This document shows, in pieces, positions 52,764 through 61,920 of a stretch of 64,000 nucleotides of DNA. Position numbers and translations under genes: made by a program. The DNA comes from Halegenticoccus tardaugens. GTDB lineage: Archaea > Halobacteriota > Halobacteria > Halobacteriales > Haloferacaceae. A model generated the notes under the pieces. The model saw only the letters and a program-made list of their open reading frames with translations, searched no databases and was not told where the DNA came from. The DNA lies in NCBI RefSeq assembly GCF_004116405.1, contig NZ_SDIC01000001.1, positions 744,001 to 808,000 on the forward strand, in the 5' to 3' direction. Position 1 is the stretch's first letter. Each line of letters begins with the position of its first letter.

Positions 52764-55061
52764 TCACACCACCGTCAGCGTCCGTTCTTCCTCCCAGTCT
52801 CCTGCGGTTATCGCGTACTCCCCCGGGAGCACCCGCAGCTCGTCCTTCGAGAACACGTCTCCCGGCACTGTCGCGAGCTGCGCGATCGACGCCCGCACGT
52901 TCACGCGGGTCGACTCGCCCGGATCGAGCGACGCGCGGTCGAACCCGATCACTTCGGTCATCGGCGAGGGGATCGCTCCGCCGCGACGGTGGGCGTACAC
53001 CGGTACCACGTGGTCGCCCGATCGGGAGCCGACGTTCGTCACCCGGACCGACGTGACGATCCGCCGATTCGCACGCTCGGCCGGGATCGTGGCGGGATCC
53101 ACGCGGAGGTCCTCGTACTCGAACTCGGTGTACGAGAGCCCGTGTCCGAACGGAAAGAGCGGCTCCTGCGTGGACGTCGGCGGAGTTTCGCCCGTCCCGA
53201 ACAGTTCGGGCGGGTACGCGTTGTGGACGTTAAGCAGTTGGCCGGTGCCGGCGGGCCACGTGAACGGGAGCCGTCCGGCGGGGTTTACGTTCCCGAACAC
53301 CGCGTCGGCGACGGCGGTCCCTCCCATCGTGCCCGGGAGGTACGCCATCACCGCGGCAGGGAGACGATCGAACACGTCCGTCCCCCGCGGCCGCCCGGCG
53401 AAGATCACGCCCGCGAACGGCGTTCCGACCGAATCGAGCGTTCGCACGAGTTCCCGCTGAGCGGCGGGAAGTTCGAGCGTGTCGGTGTCCCCGTGTTCCT
53501 CCGCGTAAGGACCCTCGCCGAGAACGGCGACGACGGCGTCCGCGTCGGAGGCGGCCTCCCGGACCGCGGACTCGTTATCGAACTCGTGGAGACCGGTGGG
53601 CTCGTGGACGACGTTCGTCGCGTCGCCGACGGCGGTTTCGATCCCGTCGAGCGGCGTGACGGCGGGCGGCAGGGTCTCGCCGACCCTCTGCCACCCGAGG
53701 GTCCACCCGCCCATCATGTTGGCGACGTCGTCCGCGCTCGGTCCCGTGACGAGAACCGTCCCGACCTCGGGGTCGAAGGGAAGCGTTCCGTCGTTCTGCA
53801 GGAGCGTCACCGAATCGGCGGCGACTTCGTACGCCAGATCGCGGGCCCCGCCGCCGACCTCGGAGGCCCGCCCGGGATCGGCGTACGGGTCCTCGAACAA
53901 CCCGAGCGCCTCCTTGAACGCGAGCACGTTCGCGACCGCGTCGTCGACGCGGTCGGTCGGAATTTCGCCGCTCTCTACCAGCTCCCGAAGGTACGTCTGG
54001 TAAGTGTCGACGGTGTCGGACTCGATGTCCGCCGCGGGAACCATGTACATGTCGATACCCGCGTTGATCCCGAGTCTGACGGCTTCCTTCACGTCGTCCG
54101 CGAACCCGTGGACCGCGACCATCCGATAGAAGTCGTGCCAGTCGCTCACGACCAGCCCCTCGAATCCCAACTCGTCCCGGAGGATATCCTGCAGCAGTTC
54201 CTTCGAGGCGTGAGCGGGGACGCCGTTGACCGAACCGCTGTTGACCATTACCGTCTCGGCGCCGGCACAGATACCGGCGTGAAACGGCGGTAGGTGCGCG
54301 TGTCGGAACGTCCGGTAGGGGATGAGCGCCGGCGTGCGGTCGTCGCCGTGACGGGGTTCGGAGTAACCCGCGAAGTGTTTGATCGTCGCGCCGGCGGCCT
54401 TGTACCCGCTCTCCCTCCGCTCGTAGCCCCGAACCTTCTCTGCGACCATCCGCGAACTGAGGTACGGATCCTCGCTGAAGCCCTCGTAGAACCGCCCCCA
54501 CCGCGGATCGCGCTGGAGGTCGGCCACCGGGGAGAACGTCCAGTGGGTCCCGGTGGCTCGGAGCGTCTCCGACGTGTGTTCGGCCGTCCGGCGGGCGTAC
54601 TCCTCGTTCCACGTCGCGCCGACCCCGTGGTTGTGGGGGAAGATCGTGGCCCCGTCGAGGTTGTTGTTTCCGTGGACGGCGTCGATGCCGAACACGAACG
54701 GAACGTCGTGCGGCTGCGCCTCGATCGAGGCGTCGAGGAGTTCGTTGACGTCCTCCGCGAGTCCGACCGGATCGTCGGTCGTCGCGTACATGAGCGATCC
54801 GGGCTGGTACTCCTCGAAGAACGCCGTCGGATCGTCGCCCACCTCGTAGGCCGCGACCTGCGTCATCTGCCCGATCTTCTCCCGCAGGCTCATCTCCGAG
54901 ACGAGCGTTCGCACCCGTTCGCTCGTTCGTTTCGCCCGCACGGGCTCGCTCGCGAGGTATCCACCCAGAGCCGCCGACAGCCCGATCCCCCCGGTCGCTT
55001 CCATGAACCGCCGTCGGGTGGTTCCGCCGTCCGGTGTACTGTGATCGTTATTATCTAGCAT
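52764..55061 (-). CDS. Secreted glycoside hydrolase family 3 (beta-glucosidase/xylosidase type)
   Basis: A 765-residue GH3 enzyme. Tat signal DGGTTRRRFMEATGGIGLSAALGGYLAS sends it outside the cell. The N-terminal TIM-like domain includes FGIDAVHGNNN, the KHFAGYSEPRHGDDRT substrate site and the nucleophile Asp in LVVSDWHDF near residue 307. The second alpha/beta domain starts near 440 (DSVTLLQNDGTLPF), and an FnIII-like C-terminus holds FPFGHGLSYTEFEY. Such enzymes release terminal beta-glucose or xylose from oligosaccharides that could feed the sugar importer at 7-13 kb. No lipobox is evident, so probably free. Confidence 0.94.
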   Translation of the reverse strand: MLDNNDHSTPDGGTTRRRFMEATGGIGLSAALGGYLASEPVRAKRTSERVRTLVSEMSLREKIGQMTQVAAYEVGDDPTAFFEEYQPGSLMYATTDDPVGLAEDVNELLDASIEAQPHDVPFVFGIDAVHGNNNLDGATIFPHNHGVGATWNEEYARRTAEHTSETLRATGTHWTFSPVADLQRDPRWGRFYEGFSEDPYLSSRMVAEKVRGYERRESGYKAAGATIKHFAGYSEPRHGDDRTPALIPYRTFRHAHLPPFHAGICAGAETVMVNSGSVNGVPAHASKELLQDILRDELGFEGLVVSDWHDFYRMVAVHGFADDVKEAVRLGINAGIDMYMVPAADIESDTVDTYQTYLRELVESGEIPTDRVDDAVANVLAFKEALGLFEDPYADPGRASEVGGGARDLAYEVAADSVTLLQNDGTLPFDPEVGTVLVTGPSADDVANMMGGWTLGWQRVGETLPPAVTPLDGIETAVGDATNVVHEPTGLHEFDNESAVREAASDADAVVAVLGEGPYAEEHGDTDTLELPAAQRELVRTLDSVGTPFAGVIFAGRPRGTDVFDRLPAAVMAYLPGTMGGTAVADAVFGNVNPAGRLPFTWPAGTGQLLNVHNAYPPELFGTGETPPTSTQEPLFPFGHGLSYTEFEYEDLRVDPATIPAERANRRIVTSVRVTNVGSRSGDHVVPVYAHRRGGAIPSPMTEVIGFDRASLDPGESTRVNVRASIAQLATVPGDVFSKDELRVLPGEYAITAGDWEEERTLTVV

Positions 55062-55218
55062 TCCGGGAGAAATTCAGTGCTAATAGTATAATAATTAATC
55101 TAACGGACGTTGATACTCGCACGGACGGTCGGCGATCCGCGACGCCGGAAGTCGATCGGGAGCGCGCCGAAGCGAGGTCGGTCCTTCCGAACGAGGGGCG
55201 GTCTCTCCGACCGCCACC

Positions 55219-55881
55219 CTAGTACGATTCGCGGTGGAGGACCTCGTCGACGGATCGACGGGGAAGACGCTCGGGTTCCGGGCCGCCACTCGGGCCGACG
55301 GCGATCAGCATCACCGGGATTTCGTCGTCGGGCAGGTCGAGGAGCTCGGCCATCCCCTCCGCGTCGAAACCGATCATCGGCGTCGCTTTCAGCCCGCGGG
55401 CGTGCGCCGACAGCAGGAGGTTCTGCGCGGCGAGGCTGGCGTTTCGAACGGCGTAGTCCCGGCCGAACCGCTCGTCCTCGTACATCTCGACCGACTGGGC
55501 CTTCGTCTGCTCGGCGGCCGCCTCGTCCATTCGACCCGCCTCGACCCACTCGTCGAACACGCGGTCCGCGGTCTTGGCTTCGGTGTGTCCGACCACCAGA
55601 ATCGCGGTTCCGGCCTCGCGGACGTGTTCCTGGCCGTACGCCAGTTCGACCACGTTTTCGAGTCGGTCCTCGTCCTGTACGGCCACGAACTCCCAGGGCT
55701 GGAGGTTGTACGAGGACGGGGCCAGCGTGGCGTCGCGGACGAGCGCTTCGAGCGTCTCGTCCGCGAGGTCCTCGTCCGGATCGAAGTTGTGCCCCGAGCG
55801 CCGGGTTCGGACGGCGTCGACGGCCTCCGGGAACGTCTCGTCGTGCGCTACGCGCTCGTCGGCGGCCTGCGAGTGAGACAT
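55219..55881 (-). CDS. Nitroreductase-family FMN-dependent oxidoreductase
   Basis: A 220-residue nitroreductase-fold protein. FMN-binding signs are VRTRRSGHNFDPDEDLADETLEALVRDATLAPSSYNLQPWEFVAVQ near the N-terminus, the NASLAAQNLLLSAHARGLKATPMIGFD segment, and the C-terminal LIAVGPSGGPEPERLPRRSVDEVLH. These dimers use NAD(P)H to reduce nitroaromatics, quinones or other acceptors; the natural substrate is not predictable. The gene stands alone between GH3 and a membrane protein, all on the minus strand. Confidence 0.93.
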   Translation of the reverse strand: MSHSQAADERVAHDETFPEAVDAVRTRRSGHNFDPDEDLADETLEALVRDATLAPSSYNLQPWEFVAVQDEDRLENVVELAYGQEHVREAGTAILVVGHTEAKTADRVFDEWVEAGRMDEAAAEQTKAQSVEMYEDERFGRDYAVRNASLAAQNLLLSAHARGLKATPMIGFDAEGMAELLDLPDDEIPVMLIAVGPSGGPEPERLPRRSVDEVLHRESY

Positions 55882-55993
55882 CGACCGAGGGTAACGTCTC
55901 GCCCGTTAACGGCCTGACGGTGGACGGCGGGATTACCGATTGTTATTTGCTACCGTATCACTCTGGAGATCGATCGCGCGCGGTATCGGGCTA

Positions 55994-56608
55994 TCACGTG
56001 AGGTTACCGACGACCATCGCGACGAAGAACGCGAGCACGAGTTCGTTGATCACCCACGAGTGCGTCTTCATCCAGTCGCGGGCCCGCGGGAGGAACGCCT
56101 CCGCCCGTTCGCCGAACGCGAGCAGGGTGAGCGACGGCAGCGACAGGAACAGCAGCGTGAGCGCGAGAAACGGGAGGGAATCCGTCCACGGGAGGCGGTT
56201 GGCCGCGAGGTAGGAGCCGACGGAGACGGCGGTGAGGACGTCGGTCGGGAAAAATCCCAGCAGCAGGAAGCCGAGTTTGAACGCGAACGTCGGCCGCGCC
56301 GACTGCAGGGTTCCCATCCACTTCGGCGGCTTCGACTCCCCTCTCTTCAGGTAGGTGTGCGCCATGGCGACGAGGAGGAGAACGAGGACGACGGCGTGGA
56401 TCGCGTCGCTCGAACCCCCTCGCTCGATGGAGCCGTTACTGAACAGGTACGCGAGCGCGACGAGGAGGCCGACGGAGAGGGCCGCGCCGAGGACGAACGA
56501 GGCGGAGTTCCGTCGCCAGTCCTCGCTCGTCGCCAGGAAGACGGCGCTGAGGATCTGCGGTCCCGCGACCATCACGATCGCCAGCGGGAGCACCGTCAGA
56601 AAGCTCAT
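55994..56608 (-). CDS. LysE/GAP-superfamily membrane protein
   Basis: A 204-residue six-helix membrane protein. The spacing of helices and the polar PSLTLLAFGERAEAFLPRARDWMKTHSWVINELVLAFF end resemble the GAP (Sap, sulfolipid-1-addressing-protein) family of the LysE exporter superfamily. The first helix MSFLTVLPLAIVMVAGPQILSAVFLATS carries a conserved Pro-Gln. Function in archaea is unknown; bacterial relatives export lipids or small molecules. Not obviously part of the adjacent liv operon. Confidence 0.75.
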   Translation of the reverse strand: MSFLTVLPLAIVMVAGPQILSAVFLATSEDWRRNSASFVLGAALSVGLLVALAYLFSNGSIERGGSSDAIHAVVLVLLLVAMAHTYLKRGESKPPKWMGTLQSARPTFAFKLGFLLLGFFPTDVLTAVSVGSYLAANRLPWTDSLPFLALTLLFLSLPSLTLLAFGERAEAFLPRARDWMKTHSWVINELVLAFFVAMVVGNLT

Positions 56609-56768
56609 GGCTCGATCGTCAGCCGAGAAGCCGCCTCCCGCCCGCCGCCGCGATGCGAACCCGCCGATCCCGACTCGCGATTCTCCACGATCGCCCTAAC
56701 GCGACGGCTCCGGTTCAAGGTGTCGGTGAAGCATCAAATCCCGAGATCGTCGGATCGCCGGTGAAACC

Positions 56769-57545
56769 TCACGTCCGGGCGTCCGCGCCGCCGAGGAACC
56801 CCCGGCGGACCTCCTCGTCCGCGAGCAGCGCCTCGCCGGTGTCCGTGAAGCGGTTTCGCCCTTGAACGAGCACGTACCCGCGGTCGCAGCGGCGGAGCGC
56901 CTCCGTCGCGTTCTGTTCGACGACGAGGACCGCGGTGCCGGCGTCGTTGATCGCGTCGACGCGGTCGAACATCTCCTCCACGAGGTCCGGGGCCAGTCCG
57001 GCCGAGGGCTCGTCGAGCAGCAGGAGGTCGGGGTCGAGCATGAGCGCCCGTCCCATCGCGAGCATCTGCTGTTGCCCGCCCGAGAGGGTGCCCGCGCGCT
57101 GCGACTGGCGCTCTTCGAGGACGGGAAAGCGCTCGAAGACGTCCCGGAGCGCGTCGTCGGGGACCGAGTCGAGGATGTACGCCCCCATCTCGAGGTTCTC
57201 GTGGACCGAAAGCGACGGGAAGACGTTCTCGGTCTGGGGGACGTAGCTGATCCCACGGCGGATCACCGCCTCCGGCGGGAGGTCGCTTATGTCCTCGCCG
57301 TCGAAGACGACCCGGCCGCCCAGGTACGTCGTGAGCCCGAAGACGGACTTCAGGACGGTCGACTTTCCCGCCCCGTTCGGCCCGATGACGGCGACGTACT
57401 CGCCGGCGTCCACCGCGAGGTCGACGCCGAAGAGGATCTGCAGGTCGTCGTACCCCGCGTCGAGGTCCTTGACGACGAGCAGTCCGTCGCGGTCGTCCCC
57501 GTCGCCCCGGTCCTCGCGGTCGGTGCGGTCGACGCCGGTGCTCAC
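56769..57545 (-). CDS. livF: Branched-chain amino acid ABC transporter ATPase LivF
   Basis: A 258-residue ABC ATPase of the LivF subclass. Walker A GPNGAGKSTVLKSVFGL near residue 53, signature LSGGQQQMLAMGRALM, Walker B LLLLDEPSAGLAPDLVEEM. The start is a GTG at 57545 overlapping the livG stop, giving a polar ~20-residue lead before LLVVKDLDAGYDDLQIL. It is the second ATPase of the transporter and last gene of the minus-strand livHMGF operon. Confidence 0.93.
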   Translation of the reverse strand: MSTGVDRTDREDRGDGDDRDGLLVVKDLDAGYDDLQILFGVDLAVDAGEYVAVIGPNGAGKSTVLKSVFGLTTYLGGRVVFDGEDISDLPPEAVIRRGISYVPQTENVFPSLSVHENLEMGAYILDSVPDDALRDVFERFPVLEERQSQRAGTLSGGQQQMLAMGRALMLDPDLLLLDEPSAGLAPDLVEEMFDRVDAINDAGTAVLVVEQNATEALRRCDRGYVLVQGRNRFTDTGEALLADEEVRRGFLGGADART

Positions 57546-58459
57546 ACGTTCGCCCCCAGGTACGCGTCGATCACGCGCTCGTCCTCCACGATCGCCGCCG
57601 GCGCGTCGTCGGCGAGCACCCGCCCCTGGTGCATCACGATCACGCGCTCGCAGTTGTTCATGATCACGTCCATGTCGTGTTCGACGAGCAGGAAGGTGTA
57701 GCCCTCTCGGCGGAGGTCGTGTATCCGGTCGAGCAGCTTCTCCTCCAGCACGGGGTTCACCCCGGCGAGCGGTTCGTCCAACAGGAGCACGTCGGGGTCC
57801 GTGAGGAGCGCCCGCGCCAGTTCGAGGAGCTTTCGCTGGCCGCCGGAGAGGGTGCCCGCGTACTCCTCGGCGAGGTGGTCGATCTCGAAGAATTCGAGCG
57901 TCTCCCAGACCCGATCGCGGAGTTCGCGCTCTTGCTCCCTGACCGCCCGTCGAGAGCCGGGGAGCACCGACCGCCAGAGCCGCTCGCCCCGCTGGTCCTG
58001 CGGCGCGAGCATCATGTTCTCGAGGACGGTCATCTCCGCGAGTTCGCGGGCTATCTGGAACGTCCGAACCAGCCCGCGATCCGCGATCGCGTAGGGCCGA
58101 AGTCCCGTGATCTCCTCGTCGTAGAGGTAGACCGCGCCGCCGTCCGGTCGGTAGACGCCCGTGATGCAGTCGAACGTCGTCGATTTCCCCGCCCCGTTCG
58201 GTCCGATGAGTCCGGTCAGCGACCCCGCCTCGACGTCGAAACTCGCGCCGTCGACCGCGGTCAGCCCGCCGAACCGCTTTACGAGGTTCTCCACCCGGAG
58301 CGGACTCCCCGTCGGCACCCCCCGTGCTGCGTGCTCGACCGGCGACGCGCGTTCCGTTTCCCCGGCATCGGGTGCCGAGGCCGCGTCCGTCGCCGCGTCG
58401 TCGGCCCGCCCGTCGATCGTCGGCCGCGCGCCGCCGCCCGCCTCCGAGGCGTCGCTCAC
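57542..58459 (-). CDS. livG: Branched-chain amino acid ABC transporter ATPase LivG
   Basis: A 305-residue LivG-type ATPase. An Ala/Asp-rich N-terminal extension of ~50 residues precedes LRVENLVKRFGGLTAVDGASFDV. Walker A GPNGAGKSTTFDCITGVY near residue 83, signature LSGGQRKLLELARAL, Walker B VLLLDEPLAGVNPVLEEKL, and the C-terminal DERVIDAYLGANV typical of the family. Overlaps livM upstream and livF downstream by 4 nt each. Confidence 0.94.
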   Translation of the reverse strand: MSDASEAGGGARPTIDGRADDAATDAASAPDAGETERASPVEHAARGVPTGSPLRVENLVKRFGGLTAVDGASFDVEAGSLTGLIGPNGAGKSTTFDCITGVYRPDGGAVYLYDEEITGLRPYAIADRGLVRTFQIARELAEMTVLENMMLAPQDQRGERLWRSVLPGSRRAVREQERELRDRVWETLEFFEIDHLAEEYAGTLSGGQRKLLELARALLTDPDVLLLDEPLAGVNPVLEEKLLDRIHDLRREGYTFLLVEHDMDVIMNNCERVIVMHQGRVLADDAPAAIVEDERVIDAYLGANV

Positions 58460-59781
58460 GGTCGCTCACCTCCTCGACCGTCGGCCCGCGCCGGCCGCGG
58501 CGTGCGTCGCGAGAGATCGACGCTCGCGGCGACCTCCTTGCGGTGGCCGAGCAATCCCCGGGGTCGGTTCTGCATGAAGTACACGAGCACGACGCCCGCG
58601 AGCACGAAGCGGAGTGAAGAGAGGTCCGCCAGCGCGTAGGCGAAAAGCGGGGTCACGTCGAACGACGCGAGCGGCGCGACGGCGGCGACGAACGTGTCCG
58701 GCGCGTCGCCGACGGGGACCAACTGCGCGACCAACCGCCGGACGAACGTCGGTCCCTCGAAGAGCAGGCCGACGAAGAGCGCGCCGCCGATCACGCTGCC
58801 GGTGTTCGACCCCGCGCCGCCGACGATGAGGGCGATGAAGATGTAGAACGTCAGGATGGGTAGGAAGCTGCTCGGGCTGACGTACGACTGGCTGCCCTGC
58901 CAGAGGATCCCGCCGAGTCCCATGAGCGCGCAGCCGAGCATGAACGTCTTGATCTTGAAGCGACCGGTGTCCTTTCCGAGCGAACTCGCCACGAGCTCGT
59001 CCTCGCGGATGGCCTTCAGCACCCGGCCGAACGGGGAGTTGCCGACGCGCGACAGGAGCAGGTAGAACAGCCCGACGAAGCCGAGGAGCACGAGCGTGTA
59101 CGCCCAGTCGACCACGGTCGTGTGCCCGATCTCGGCGCTCCGAGCGAGTTCGAACGCGGCCTCGCCGAGGGCGGTCGGCGGCGACGCCGGGCTGCGGGGA
59201 TCGCTGTAGAACAGCGCGTTGATCGGGTTCGTCGGCAGCGGCAACCCCTGCGAGCCGCCGGTGCCGAGTTCGGTCCCGGCGACGGAAAACGTCCGGAGGG
59301 TCGTCGAGTTGTACACGATCCGGATGATCTCGGACAGCGCGAGCGTGACGATCGCGAGGTAGTCCGCCTTCAGCCGGAGCGCGGGCAGCGCCGCGATCGC
59401 ACCCACGACAGCGGCGGCGACCATGCCGCCGACGACGCCGACGGGGAGCGGGAGTCCGAGCCCGGGGATTCCGCCCGCCGCGGGATCCGTCGGCGCGGTG
59501 AGCATCGCCATCGTGTAGACGCCGACGGCCATGAACCCGGCGACGCCGATGTTGAACAGGCCGGCGTACCCCCACTGGAGGTTGAGCGCGAGCGCGAGGA
59601 GCGCGTAGACCGCGGCGAAGAAGGTGATCCGCTGGAGGGTGCTCGCCACCCCGTCGACGCCCAGCCCGAGAAAGAGTCCGAGCAGCGTGAATCCGGCGTA
59701 CAGCGCGAGGAAGACGCCGACGATCAGTCCGGCGTCGCCGCCGGGGAGCCGGTTCGTTCGGCGCTCCGCGTCCGCGCTCAC
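58456..59781 (-). CDS. livM: Branched-chain amino acid ABC transporter permease LivM
   Basis: A 441-residue permease with about nine hydrophobic segments. LivM marks: ALALNLQWGYAGLFNIGVAGFMAVGVYTMA, LPALRLKADYLAIVTLALSEIIRIVYN, GRVLKAIREDELVASSLGKDTGRFKIKTFMLGC and a late LPILTFYIFIALIVGGAGSNTGSVIGGALF. It is longer than E. coli LivM owing to loops at about residues 180-215 and 345-375. Forms the channel with LivH. Overlaps livG by 4 nt. Confidence 0.93.
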   Translation of the reverse strand: MSADAERRTNRLPGGDAGLIVGVFLALYAGFTLLGLFLGLGVDGVASTLQRITFFAAVYALLALALNLQWGYAGLFNIGVAGFMAVGVYTMAMLTAPTDPAAGGIPGLGLPLPVGVVGGMVAAAVVGAIAALPALRLKADYLAIVTLALSEIIRIVYNSTTLRTFSVAGTELGTGGSQGLPLPTNPINALFYSDPRSPASPPTALGEAAFELARSAEIGHTTVVDWAYTLVLLGFVGLFYLLLSRVGNSPFGRVLKAIREDELVASSLGKDTGRFKIKTFMLGCALMGLGGILWQGSQSYVSPSSFLPILTFYIFIALIVGGAGSNTGSVIGGALFVGLLFEGPTFVRRLVAQLVPVGDAPDTFVAAVAPLASFDVTPLFAYALADLSSLRFVLAGVVLVYFMQNRPRGLLGHRKEVAASVDLSRRTPRPARADGRGGERP

Positions 59782-59827
59782 CGGCGGTCACCCCGCGGGA
59801 CGCATCCGACCCGAGGATCGGCGGCGA

Positions 59828-60931
59828 TCACGCCGTCGTCACCCCCCCGAACAGCCCCGCCGGCTTCGTGAGGAGCACGACGATCATCACGGCGAACGCG
59901 GCGGCGCTCGTGAAGTCGGACGGGATCCAAAGCAGCGACAGCGTGCTCGCGACGCCGATCGTCAGCCCGCCGAGCATCGCGCCGTAGATCGACCCGATGC
60001 CGCCGAGGATGACCGCCGCGAAGATCAAAAGCAGGAGCGTCCACCCGTAGTCGAACGAGATCGTGCCCGTTTCGAGCACGACGAGGTAGCCGGCGGCGCC
60101 CGTCAGCCCGCCGCCGATGATCCAGGTCGCCCGGATCACCCGCTCCGTCGGGATGCCGGTCACGCGCGCGAGGTCGGTGTTGTCGGCCATCGCGCGCATC
60201 GCCTTGCCGAGCTTCGTCCGCCGGAGCAGCACGTGGACGCCGCCCATCATCGCGAGGGCGGCGACGACGAGCGCGAGTTCGTGGGCGCTGAAGATGAGGT
60301 CGACCCCCGGAACGAGATACGTCGGCAGCGTTCCGCCGGTGATCCCCGTCCTGCTCGTGCCGAAGACGAACGCGAGCAGGTACCGCAGCGCGAGCGCGAC
60401 GCCGATGCTCGCGATGAGCAGGGCGATCGCGTTCCCACCCCGCATGGGTCGGTACACGACGCGGTCGAGCGCGAGCGCGAGCCCCGCGCCGAACGCGATC
60501 GCGACGACGAAGCCGACGAGGACGGCGACCGGCGTCGAAAACACGCTCGCGCCGACGGTCCCCGCGTCCGCGCCGCCGCTTACGCCCACGAGGAACAGAT
60601 CCCCGGCGCTCACCGTGCCGATCCCGGCGATCAGGTAGGTCGTCGCCCACCCGGCGAACGCGCCGGCCGTGAGGTACTCTCCGTGCGCGAAGTTCGCGAA
60701 ATTCAGTATGCTGTACGTCATCGAGAGCCCGATGCCGGCGAGACCGATCACCAGCCCGATGACGATCCCGTCCTTCAGAAAGAGGGCGATCGTCAAAGCG
60801 GTGACGTCGCCGGCCGTCACTTTCGAAAACAGATCGACGAGCAACGCCGCACCGACCGCCCAGACGAGGAGTTCGAGCGGCCGCTCGGCGACGAACCGCC
60901 ACCCCCGCGAGTACGTGTCTGCCATTCCCAT
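59828..60931 (-). CDS. livH: Branched-chain amino acid ABC transporter permease LivH
   Basis: A 367-residue permease. LivH core motifs: GLAGIGLSMTYSILNFANFAHGEYLTAGAFAGW near residue 65, YRPMRGGNAIALLIASIGVALALRYL near 165, KAMRAMADNTDLARVTGIPTERVIRATWIIGGGLTGAAGYLV, and VILGGIGSIYGAMLGGL. It is about 70 residues longer than bacterial LivH, with an extra N-terminal helix (about residues 20-38) and a Gly/Ala-rich loop near 105-130. Start at 60931 (MGMADTYSRG); the ATG at 60970 lies in the promoter region. First gene of the operon. Confidence 0.92.
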   Translation of the reverse strand: MGMADTYSRGWRFVAERPLELLVWAVGAALLVDLFSKVTAGDVTALTIALFLKDGIVIGLVIGLAGIGLSMTYSILNFANFAHGEYLTAGAFAGWATTYLIAGIGTVSAGDLFLVGVSGGADAGTVGASVFSTPVAVLVGFVVAIAFGAGLALALDRVVYRPMRGGNAIALLIASIGVALALRYLLAFVFGTSRTGITGGTLPTYLVPGVDLIFSAHELALVVAALAMMGGVHVLLRRTKLGKAMRAMADNTDLARVTGIPTERVIRATWIIGGGLTGAAGYLVVLETGTISFDYGWTLLLLIFAAVILGGIGSIYGAMLGGLTIGVASTLSLLWIPSDFTSAAAFAVMIVVLLTKPAGLFGGVTTA

Positions 60932-61112
60932 TGATACCACCCCGCAGGATTGAGGGGGACCGAAGGGCAAATACCTTCGCTCCGAAACGCCCGGTTACCC
61001 CGACGAGTACCGTCGGGTGGGCGCGACGACGTCCCTGGATGAGCGGTCGGTGCCGGACCGAACGTCTCGGCCGGTCGACGAATTTTTCAACTGAAATCTT
61101 ATTCAAAAATAC

Positions 61113-61126
61113 TAACTAAAAAGTTA
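61113..61126 (+). promoter_or_regulatory. Inverted repeat upstream of the small wHTH gene
   Basis: TAACT (61113-61117) and AGTTA (61122-61126) around AAAA form a 14-bp inverted repeat. It lies in an AT-rich stretch (61081-61135) about 30 nt before the GTG start, where a TATA box would be. Candidate autoregulatory site. Confidence 0.4.
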
Positions 61127-61156
61127 ATAATGTAAACACGGTAAGAACTGTCGAAC

Positions 61157-61486
61157 GTGCGCGAATCGCTTCAGACACAGGTGCAACTCCTGCGCGAAAC
61201 GCAGCCCGCCAGATACGGACTCGTGCGGGCCCACCACGCGGACGTCCGGCGCGCGATCGAGGCCTCCTCGCGGAACTATCCCACCACCCAGCAGCTCCTC
61301 GGAACGCTCGAAAACACGGATCTCAGCGCGCGGATGCTCGGAAACGTGCTTTCGCTCTTCGCGCGGTTCGGCGTCCTCGCGATACACAGCGAGCGAAACA
61401 ACGGCAACCGATACGACCTCACGGCGTACGATCGGGGCCGGATGGACGAACTCGCTCGCCTGCTCGAAGCCGACAGCCGGCGGTGA
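61157..61486 (+). CDS. Small winged-helix-like protein
   Basis: A 109-residue basic-to-neutral protein starting at GTG 61157. The segment NYPTTQQLLGTLENTDLSARMLGNVLSLFARFGVLAIHSERNNGNRYDLTAYDRG (about residues 38-92) reads as a helix-turn-helix followed by a wing. It is probably a DNA-binding regulator of a haloarchaeal family I cannot name. The inverted repeat at 61113-61126 just upstream would suit autoregulation. It stands alone, divergent from livH. Confidence 0.65.
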   Translation: MRESLQTQVQLLRETQPARYGLVRAHHADVRRAIEASSRNYPTTQQLLGTLENTDLSARMLGNVLSLFARFGVLAIHSERNNGNRYDLTAYDRGRMDELARLLEADSRR

Positions 61487-61528
61487 TCGGCGCGAACGGA
61501 GTCGCGGTCGCTCCCGCGCGGGGGCGAT

Positions 61529-61732
61529 TCAAACCCGCTCTACGGTCCGGACGCGGCACGCGTCGCAGCGACTGACCCGCGCTGGCGCTCGCGCGAACTT
61601 GACGTTCTCGGGGGCGACCGCGCCCCCGTCCGTCGTTCGAATCTGTTCGAGGGCGACCGTGTGCACCGTCGTCTCCCTGCAGAACGCACACTCCGATCGT
61701 ACTTGATTTACGGCTAGCTTCTCGTCTCGCAA
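61529..61732 (-). CDS. Small zinc-finger-like protein
   Basis: A 67-residue protein with two CxxC knuckles, SECAFCRE near residue 14 and RCDACRV near residue 55, likely forming one zinc site. No ATG is available; the start is a TTG at 61732 preceded by a purine-rich GGAGGGGAG about 5 nt upstream, which supports it. Small CxxC proteins of this kind are frequent in haloarchaea and often of unknown role. Codon use looks coding. It would face the small membrane protein gene upstream in the same direction. Confidence 0.6.
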   Translation of the reverse strand: MRDEKLAVNQVRSECAFCRETTVHTVALEQIRTTDGGAVAPENVKFARAPARVSRCDACRVRTVERV

Positions 61733-61920
61733 CGTTTCTCCCCTCCCGGATCACAGTTCGTTCCCGAAGTACATAAGGATGCTGTGGATACGAGAAATAG
61801 TTTCCATCTAGATCCTAAAACAGGTATGTACCTCCACGAAAGTGTCTTTTTTGCAAAATAGGCTCGGCCAGCACCGCTGACGGCCGTTGGGGGTGTACAT
61901 CGCCGGCGGCGTTCGCTCGG

